Source: Methylobacterium jeotgali | Lineage (GTDB): Bacteria; Pseudomonadota; Alphaproteobacteria; Rhizobiales; Beijerinckiaceae | Assembly: GCF_022179345.1 (NCBI RefSeq) | Contig: NZ_BPQR01000042.1 | Location: forward strand, 62,001 to 126,000 | Length of the DNA stretch: 64,000 nt | Direction: 5' to 3' | In this document: one piece after another, positions 58,679-64,000 of the stretch | How the letters are laid out: each line of letters opens with the position of its first letter | Position numbering within the stretch: the stretch's first letter is position 1 | The notes under the pieces: model-generated | Databases searched by the model: none | Seen by the model: the letters and a program-made list of their open reading frames with translations, nothing else | What the model was told of the DNA's origin: nothing | Translations under genes and position numbers: made by a program

Positions 58679-58815
58679 GGCAGAAACTCCGCGAACGCGT
58701 CTCGAATGGGCTCGGCCCGATCAACGCATGATTGCGCGCCTGCGGATAGCGAGCCCTCGCAACACGCAAGGGGAAACTGCGCGCCCTCCATTCCCGCGCG
58801 GCGGCCCCGCGTGCA

Positions 58816-59769
58816 ATGTCGGGGCCGATGAGCGAGCGAATCGAGCGCACGGGCAAGGCCCCGGCCACCTACACCGCCTTCGGCCTCGCGGCGGAGGCGG
58901 AATCCCTGCCAGCGGGGCTGCACGTCGTCGCGACGCCGATCGGCAACCTGCGGGACGTGACCTTCCGGGCGCTGGCGACGCTGGCCGCCGCCGACGCGGT
59001 GCTCGCCGAGGACACCCGCGTCACCCGCACGCTCCTCATGCATTACGGCATCACGACACCGCTGGTGGCCTATCACGAGCACTCGAACGCGGCGGTCCGC
59101 GAGCGGATGGTCGAGCGCATGAAGGCGGGCGAGGCCCTGGCGCTGGTCTCCGACGCCGGCACGCCGCTCGTCTCCGATCCGGGCTTCAAGCTCGTGCAGG
59201 CCGCGATTGAGGCCGGCATCCCGGTGACGCCGATCCCCGGCCCCTCGGCGGTGATGACGGCGATCGTCGCCGCCGGCCTGCCGACGGACCGCTTCTTCTT
59301 CGAGGGCTTCCTGCCCCACAAGGGCGGCCCCCGCCGCGCCCGGCTGGAGGCGCTGGCCGCCATCCCCGGCACGCTCGTGCTCTTCGAGAGCCCCCACCGT
59401 CTGCCCGAGATGCTGGAGGACGCCGCCGGCATCCTCGGGGCCGAGCGGCCGGCCGCGGTCGCCCGCGAGCTGACGAAGCTCTACGAGACCATCCGGCGCG
59501 GGACGCTCGGAAGCCTCGCGGGCACCTTCGCGGCGGAGGGCGCGCCGAAGGGCGAGGTCGTGGTGGTGATCGGCACCGCCCCGGAGGCGGCCCCGACCGA
59601 GGCGGACGACGTGGCCCTCGACGCGGCGATCCGCGGCGCGCTCGCCCGCCACTCCCTCAAGGACGCGGCGACCCTCGTCGCCGAGGAGACGGGCCGGCAG
59701 CGCCGGGCGGTCTACGCCCGCGCCCTCGTTCTCGCCCGCGAAGGGGAGGGCGGGGAGGATGCGACCTGA
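58816..59769 (+). CDS. rsmI: 16S rRNA (cytidine(1402)-2'-O)-methyltransferase RsmI
   Basis: 317 residues. The tetrapyrrole-methylase fold is recognised by [71 protein letters not shown] and [12 protein letters not shown]. It methylates the ribose of C1402 in 16S rRNA. ATG 58816 is used; ATG 58828 (MSERIERTG) with GGGG upstream is equally possible. yraN overlaps its 3' end. Confidence 0.96.
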   Translation: MSGPMSERIERTGKAPATYTAFGLAAEAESLPAGLHVVATPIGNLRDVTFRALATLAAADAVLAEDTRVTRTLLMHYGITTPLVAYHEHSNAAVRERMVERMKAGEALALVSDAGTPLVSDPGFKLVQAAIEAGIPVTPIPGPSAVMTAIVAAGLPTDRFFFEGFLPHKGGPRRARLEALAAIPGTLVLFESPHRLPEMLEDAAGILGAERPAAVARELTKLYETIRRGTLGSLAGTFAAEGAPKGEVVVVIGTAPEAAPTEADDVALDAAIRGALARHSLKDAATLVAEETGRQRRAVYARALVLAREGEGGEDAT

Positions 59770-60142
59770 CCGGCTGCCCGACCGCCGCCGCGTCACCGAG
59801 CGGCGGGGGCGCCTCGCCGAGTGGCGGGCGCTGGCGGCGCTCGTCCTGAAGGGATACCGCCCCCTGGCCCTGCGCTACGCGGCGGCCGGCGGCGAGGTCG
59901 ACCTCGTGATGCGCCGAGGCGGCACCCTGGCCTTCGTGGAGGTCAAGGCGCGCCCGACGCTCGTCTCGGCGCAGGAGGCGATCGGCGCGGCCAAGCGCCG
60001 GGGCATCTCGCGGGCGGCGCGGGCCTACGTGTCGCGCCACCCCTGGGCGGCGGCACTGGTGCTGCGGGGCGACGCGGTGTTCGTGACGGGCCTATCCTGG
60101 CCCGTGCACCTGCCCGACGCCTTTCCCCTCGACGGCCTGTGA
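59759..60142 (+). CDS. YraN/UPF0102 nuclease-like protein
   Basis: 127 residues. The core motif [22 protein letters not shown] keeps the restriction-endonuclease-like E-x-D...E-x-K residues. Family members are linked to DNA repair or Holliday-junction processing, function unproven. It overlaps rsmI by 11 bp. Downstream the genome becomes AT-richer for about 200 bp. Confidence 0.92.
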   Translation: MRPDRLPDRRRVTERRGRLAEWRALAALVLKGYRPLALRYAAAGGEVDLVMRRGGTLAFVEVKARPTLVSAQEAIGAAKRRGISRAARAYVSRHPWAAALVLRGDAVFVTGLSWPVHLPDAFPLDGL

Positions 60143-60175
60143 GCGTCGACGAAGAGCCCTGCTTCCCTATAGGTC

Positions 60176-60215
60176 CGATGATCCAACAATGGGCAGACAG
60201 CCCATAAGATCATCG
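60176..60215. repeat. Imperfect inverted repeat after yraN
   Basis: Outer arms CGATGATC (60176) and GATCATCG (to 60215) enclose inner arms ATGGGC/GCCCAT with a 5-nt loop AGACA and a small internal bulge. Lies in the AT-rich spacer between yraN and the chemoreceptor fusion. No T-run; may be a terminator variant or an operator. Confidence 0.5.
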
Positions 60216-60350
60216 ATCGCCGCTCATCATAGACCCAAACATAAAAGTCTGACTTAGCAGCAAATTAAGCGTCATGCTCTCTTATCGGCTTCGGTTGGAA
60301 GCGATGTATCGGCTGGCGAAGGGCTCCCGACCGAGCAGGTGAAGGCTGAC

Positions 60351-62069
60351 ATGACGCAGGTCGAGAGCGGCGAGCCCATCGCCGATGCGCTCAGGGGTGT
60401 CGGCGCGCTGTTGCGCCATGCGACGCGGTCCAACGCGCAGGCCGGCAGCTTCACCCGCGAGATCCGGCGGCAGAGCGCGGGCGTCGAGGCCTCCCTCGCG
60501 GCGACCCGCGGCAGCGTCGGGCGCGACACCGCCGCCATCACCGCCGAGCGTCTCCGTGGCGAGCTCGTCGGAGCCGTCGGCGACGCCATGACCGCGGTGA
60601 CCACGGAGATCGAACGGATCGGCGCGCGGATCGATGCGAAGGCTGCCGAGGCGGCGCGGCTGGTGGCGATGATCGACCGCATCGGCGCCACGATCCGCCT
60701 GCTCTCCCTCAACGCCACCATCGAGGCCGCTCGGGCGGGCGAGCACGGCCGTGGCTTCTCGGTCGTCGCCGCGGAGGTGCGCTCCCTGGCCGACCAGACC
60801 CGCGAGAGCGCCCGCACCGCTGGCGCGGTGATCGACTTCTCGGACGTTCAGGCCGAGCTGAAGGCGCTTCGCGCCTCCACGGAGCACGCCCTCGACGCGC
60901 TCGGCGGAGCGGTGCGCGCCACGGCCGACCGGATCGAGGGGCTGCTCGGCGACGTCGGCGGCGAGCTGACGGCCATCAGCTCCAGCAACGCCTCGATCAG
61001 CGAGGCCCTCGGCGCGATGCAGGCCTGTGTCGATCGAACGGAGTCGAAGGCCGGCCGCGCCCTAGCGCTGGCCGCGGAGACGGCCGCGGCTGCCATGGGC
61101 GGAGAGGCGCCGAACCTTCTCCGCCATGGCATCGCCTCCGTGCCGGCCGGCTACGACCGCCTCGACGACATCCTGGCCCGGGGCCGCCTGCGCATCGCCA
61201 TCGAGCCCGCCTTCAAGGGCCTCTCGTTCCGCCTTCGTGCCGACGGCTCGCTCATCGGCCTCGACGTCGACTACGCGGCGGCCTTCGCCCGTCATCTCGG
61301 CGTCGCGGCGGAGTTCGTCGAGGTCCCCTGGGACCAGTGCATCGAGCTCCTCGATGCGGGGCGCCGTCCGGGCGAGGCCCCCGCCGACATCGTGTGGTCG
61401 GCCCTGGCGCCGAGCGCCGACTACGGCGCCGTCGCCTATTCGCGGGCCTATACGTACCTGCACTACGTACTGGCGCGGCGGGCGGGCGACACCCGCATCC
61501 GCAGCCTCGTCGACCTCGACGGTCGCACGCTCGGCATCATCAACGATCCCGGTGCCTATGCCACTTTGGAGGCCGCCGGCCTGCGTTGGGCTCAAAACAT
61601 CGCCGCGCCGGGCCGCCGCCTCGCCACCCTGGGCAGCCTCGTGCCGATGACCGACCAGGGCCGGATCCACGACGCCCTGGCGGAGGGGGTCGTCGATGCC
61701 TTCGCGATCGATGCGCCGATCATGCACTGGGCCTGCACCAGTCCGGACAGTCCCTGGCGCGGGCGCATCGAGATCGTCCCCGGCAACCTCGCGCCGGCCC
61801 CGTGGTACTACGCGGCCGTCGTCACGGATCACCCTTCCGCCTGCCGCCTGCTGATGGCCGCCGACGCCTTCATCGCGGGCTTCGCCGGGACGCGCGAGCG
61901 CGCCGAGATCGAACGGCGGTGGCAGGGTGCGGCGATCGTTGCGGATCACGGATACCGGGATGAGCCCGGCGGCCTGCGCGGCGCCTCCGAGCTTGCCGCC
62001 GATTATCGTTCGATCACGGGCTGCGAGCCGATCTGGCCCGCTGAGACATTGTTACGGCCCGTCGCCTGA
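60351..62069 (+). CDS. Soluble methyl-accepting chemotaxis domain fused to a C-terminal solute-binding (SBP_bac_3) domain
   Basis: 572 residues with an inverted layout. The N-terminal 270 residues form a chemoreceptor signalling hairpin: coiled-coil arms and the tip [20 protein letters not shown] with [13 protein letters not shown] (about 115-150). Residues about 275-545 are a periplasmic-type family 3 substrate-binding domain ([56 protein letters not shown]). I see no signal peptide and no hydrophobic segment long enough to cross a membrane, so ligand sensing would be cytoplasmic. ATG 60351 is preferred over GTG 60339 because GAAGG lies 5 nt upstream. No cheA/cheW gene is in the window. Confidence 0.9.
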   Translation: MTQVESGEPIADALRGVGALLRHATRSNAQAGSFTREIRRQSAGVEASLAATRGSVGRDTAAITAERLRGELVGAVGDAMTAVTTEIERIGARIDAKAAEAARLVAMIDRIGATIRLLSLNATIEAARAGEHGRGFSVVAAEVRSLADQTRESARTAGAVIDFSDVQAELKALRASTEHALDALGGAVRATADRIEGLLGDVGGELTAISSSNASISEALGAMQACVDRTESKAGRALALAAETAAAAMGGEAPNLLRHGIASVPAGYDRLDDILARGRLRIAIEPAFKGLSFRLRADGSLIGLDVDYAAAFARHLGVAAEFVEVPWDQCIELLDAGRRPGEAPADIVWSALAPSADYGAVAYSRAYTYLHYVLARRAGDTRIRSLVDLDGRTLGIINDPGAYATLEAAGLRWAQNIAAPGRRLATLGSLVPMTDQGRIHDALAEGVVDAFAIDAPIMHWACTSPDSPWRGRIEIVPGNLAPAPWYYAAVVTDHPSACRLLMAADAFIAGFAGTRERAEIERRWQGAAIVADHGYRDEPGGLRGASELAADYRSITGCEPIWPAETLLRPVA

Positions 62070-62182
62070 GCGGATTCCGGAGCGGGGTCTGCGCCGTCGT
62101 CGGGGCGAAAGACGGGCTCCGCGGAAGCTCTCGCTACCGAGGCTGTCGAACATCGGCGGCCAAGACTGCGTTGAACCCCGCG

Positions 62183-62575
62183 CTAGCTCTGCTTGGCGGC
62201 GGCGACGGCGCCGGTGAGCGTCCGCTTGAGATCGGCCTGGCTGAAGGGCTTCTGCACCACCGGGCGGTCCCGGAAGGGCTCGCGGATGCCCGCCCCGCCG
62301 TACCCGGTCGAGAACACGAGGGGCAGCCCGCGCTTGGCGATGGCCTCGGCCACCGGATAGATCGGCTCGCCGGCGACGTTCACGTCGAGGATGGCGACGT
62401 CGAAGCTCTCGTTCTCGGCCATCTCGAGCGCCGTGGTCAGGCGCGCGGCGGGCCCGACGACCTCGCAGCCGAAATCGAGGAGCATGTCCTCGAGCAGCAT
62501 CGAGATCGCGGCCTCGTCCTCGACGACGAAGACCTTCGTCCCCTGGAGCAGATCGTCCTTGGAATCCGCAGTCAC
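62183..62575 (-). CDS. Single-domain response regulator
   Basis: 130-residue receiver domain with no output domain. Acidic pocket FVVEDEAAISMLLEDML, phosphoacceptor Asp in VAILDVNVAGEP, Thr/Ser in LVFSTGYGG, and conserved Lys in VVQKPF are intact. GTG 62575 gives VTADSKDDLLQGTKVF; the longer frame upstream is not supported. Such stand-alone receivers in alphaproteobacteria often pair with HWE kinases; the partner here is unknown. It converges on the chemoreceptor fusion (113 bp between stops). Confidence 0.92.
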   Translation of the reverse strand: MTADSKDDLLQGTKVFVVEDEAAISMLLEDMLLDFGCEVVGPAARLTTALEMAENESFDVAILDVNVAGEPIYPVAEAIAKRGLPLVFSTGYGGAGIREPFRDRPVVQKPFSQADLKRTLTGAVAAAKQS

Positions 62576-62806
62576 GCCAGCGTTTCTTCCCTGGTCGGTC
62601 GTCCGTCCCGAGGCCGCGGAACCGGCCGGGAGGGCGTGTGGAGGGCAGGCGCACGAGAGGCCGCGGGGCACCGGATGCCGCCCGCAGCGCCCCAAGCGGC
62701 GACGCCGGATCGAGGTGACGCGTCGCCAATTCGGCGTGGCCTGTCAAGCGCGTGGAGGGCGGCCTTACCGTCGCGGCGGTGGAATGTTAGTCACTGTTAC
62801 TTCGCG

Positions 62807-63766
62807 ATGACCCTCTCCCGTCCCGCCCGCTCCCGGCGTGCCCGGTCCGCGCTGCTCGCGACCCTGATCGCCGCCGCCGCGGCGCTGGCGCCGTCCCTCG
62901 CGCCGGGCGGCGAGCGCCCCCTCGTCGTCGCTTCGAAGAGCGACACCGAAGGCGCGCTGACGGGCGCGATGATCGCGCTCTGCCTGGAGGACCTCGGAGT
63001 GCCGGTGACGCGCCGCCTCGGCCTCGGCCCGACCCTGATCGTGCGCGCGGCGCTCCTCTCCGGCGAGGTCGACGTCTACCCGGAATACACGGGCAACGGC
63101 GCCTTCTTCACCGGCACCGAGACCGACCCGGCCTGGCGCGACCCGCAAGCCGCCTTCGAACGCATCCGGCGGGCGGACGCGGCGCGGGGCCTCGCCTGGC
63201 TCGCGCGGGCGCCGGCCAACAACACTTGGCTCATCGCCGTGCAGGGCGCGCTCGCCCGGAGGGACGGGCTCGCGAGCATGGCGGACTTCGCGGCTGCCGT
63301 CGCCCGCGGGGCGATCCGCCTCGCCGCCTCGACGGAGTTCGTGGAGAGCCCGGCGGCGCTGCCGGCCTTCGAGGCGGCCTACGGCTTTCACCTTCCCGTC
63401 GAGCGGATCGTGAGCCTGCCCGGCGGCGACACCGCGGTGACGGCGCGGGCGGCGGCACAGGGCATCGGCGGCGTCAACGCCGGCATGGTCTACGGAACGG
63501 ACGGGGCGATCGCCGCCCTCGACCTCGTGGTGATGAGCGACCCGAAGGCGGCGCAGATCGTCTACGAGGTCGCCCCGGTCTTCCGCGCCGAGGCCCTGGC
63601 CCGGCGGCCGGAGATCGCCGAACGGCTGGCCCGCGTCTTCGCCGGCCTCGACGCCGCGACCCTGCGGCGGCTCAACGGACGCATCTCCGTCGACGGCGAG
63701 CTGCCCGAGACCGTCGCGGTCGACCATCTTCGCCGCAGCGGACTGATCGGGAGCGCAGCCCGGTGA
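62807..63766 (+). CDS. Osmoprotectant/glycine-betaine-type ABC transporter substrate-binding protein
   Basis: 319 residues with a signal peptide (about 1-33). The OpuAC-type domain is recognised by LVVASKSDTEGALTGAMIAL, GEVDVYPEYTGNGAFF, NNTWLIAVQGALARR and VMSDPKAAQIVYEVAPVFR, closest to the YehZ/OsmF group. ATG 62807 lacks a clear ribosome-binding site. The permease gene overlaps its stop by 4 bp, starting an ABC operon that runs past the window. The exact solute is not known. Confidence 0.9.
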   Translation: MTLSRPARSRRARSALLATLIAAAAALAPSLAPGGERPLVVASKSDTEGALTGAMIALCLEDLGVPVTRRLGLGPTLIVRAALLSGEVDVYPEYTGNGAFFTGTETDPAWRDPQAAFERIRRADAARGLAWLARAPANNTWLIAVQGALARRDGLASMADFAAAVARGAIRLAASTEFVESPAALPAFEAAYGFHLPVERIVSLPGGDTAVTARAAAQGIGGVNAGMVYGTDGAIAALDLVVMSDPKAAQIVYEVAPVFRAEALARRPEIAERLARVFAGLDAATLRRLNGRISVDGELPETVAVDHLRRSGLIGSAAR

Positions 63767-64000
63767 CGGCCGCCGCCGCGAGGCCTCGCCGCGCCGCTCC
63801 CCTCGGCGGCTTTCGCGCCGTCGCGGCGGTGGTTGCAGCGGCGGCCTTTCCCGGTGCGCTGTACGGCCTGCCGCTGCTCGGCGTCTCCGCGAACCGGCTG
63901 GCGATCGGCGAGCCCGTTCTCGCCGGCACCGGCTTCGGCCCGGCGATCCTGCTCGCCGCCGCGCTCGGCGCCGGGGCCTCGCTCCTGCTCGGGCTTTCGC
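63763..64000 (+). CDS. ABC transporter permease (YehY-like), truncated by window end
   Basis: First 79 residues of a permease. GTG 63763 overlaps the binding-protein stop. A hydrophobic segment (FRAVAAVVAAAAFPGALYG) is followed by LPLLGVSANRLAIGEP, resembling the YehY/OsmW-type permease N-terminus, and a second helix begins at the edge. The reading frame is open to 64000. Confidence 0.8.
   Translation, partial: MTAAAARPRRAAPLGGFRAVAAVVAAAAFPGALYGLPLLGVSANRLAIGEPVLAGTGFGPAILLAAALGAGASLLLGLS

Overview
The window is a GC-rich (about 70 %), densely coded chromosomal segment of an alphaproteobacterium. The best fit is Hyphomicrobiales, probably Methylobacterium or Methylorubrum. This rests on the carA / yqeY-dnaG-rpoD and hrcA / rph-rdgB-hemW gene orders, a DnaG with a degenerate zinc site, a long acidic RpoD, an HWE-family kinase, a DUF1236 protein, pseudoazurin, and many GTG starts with overlapping genes. 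The genus is an inference. There is no rRNA, prophage, CRISPR array or complete insertion sequence, so most of this is core genome with small accessory pieces.

Layout. 1-7.1 kb: end of a FadD-like acyl-CoA ligase, MsrP, two small exported proteins, a cysteine-free LysR regulator beside trxB, an ELM1-family protein, and greA. 7.1-13.2 kb: carB and carA, separated by pseudoazurin and a small membrane protein. 13.4-19.4 kb: yqeY, dnaG, rpoD and a class III adenylate cyclase. 19.4-22.5 kb: a TPP riboswitch and the thiamine operon thiO-thiS-thiG-thiE. 22.5-26.6 kb (minus strand): circularly permuted ATP-grasp, alpha-E, transglutaminase-like and Anbu proteasome-like genes, a predicted peptide-ligase/peptidase system. 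26.7-30.1 kb: radC, map, a CHCC zinc-finger protein and an FAD monooxygenase whose 3' end runs antisense into tRNA-Leu(UAA). 30.2-36.8 kb: a membrane-anchored TAXI protein, a repeat-containing exported protein, an AcuI-like reductase, a second GreA-like factor, LysR/wrbA and a Sua5-type tsaC. 36.9-41.2 kb: a coupled acyl-CoA dehydrogenase / enoyl-CoA hydratase / two-SDR operon. 41.2-45.7 kb: CorA, a KaiC-like ATPase coupled to a pseudo-receiver HWE kinase, and an HMCES/YedK protein. 46-53.1 kb: two RNA methyltransferases, SodC, an MFS transporter, an epoxide hydrolase-like protein, a glycine-rich DUF1236 protein and hrcA. 53.1-54.1 kb: an AT-richer interval interrupting the usual hrcA/rph junction. 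54.1-60.1 kb: rph, rdgB, hemW, an EamA transporter, an LpoA/LppC-like lipoprotein, rsmI and yraN. 60.3-64 kb: a soluble chemoreceptor-substrate-binding fusion, a single-domain response regulator, and the start of an osmoprotectant-type ABC operon cut by the window end.

The most unusual items are the chemoreceptor fused to a C-terminal solute-binding domain with no visible membrane segment (60351-62069), the amidoligase/Anbu operon with hairpins at two of its junctions, the KaiC/HWE-kinase pair without KaiB, the monooxygenase-tRNA overlap, and a 12-bp direct repeat bracketing a small low-GC exported-protein gene inside the hrcA-rph interval. All functions are read from motifs and gene order; no database search was run.
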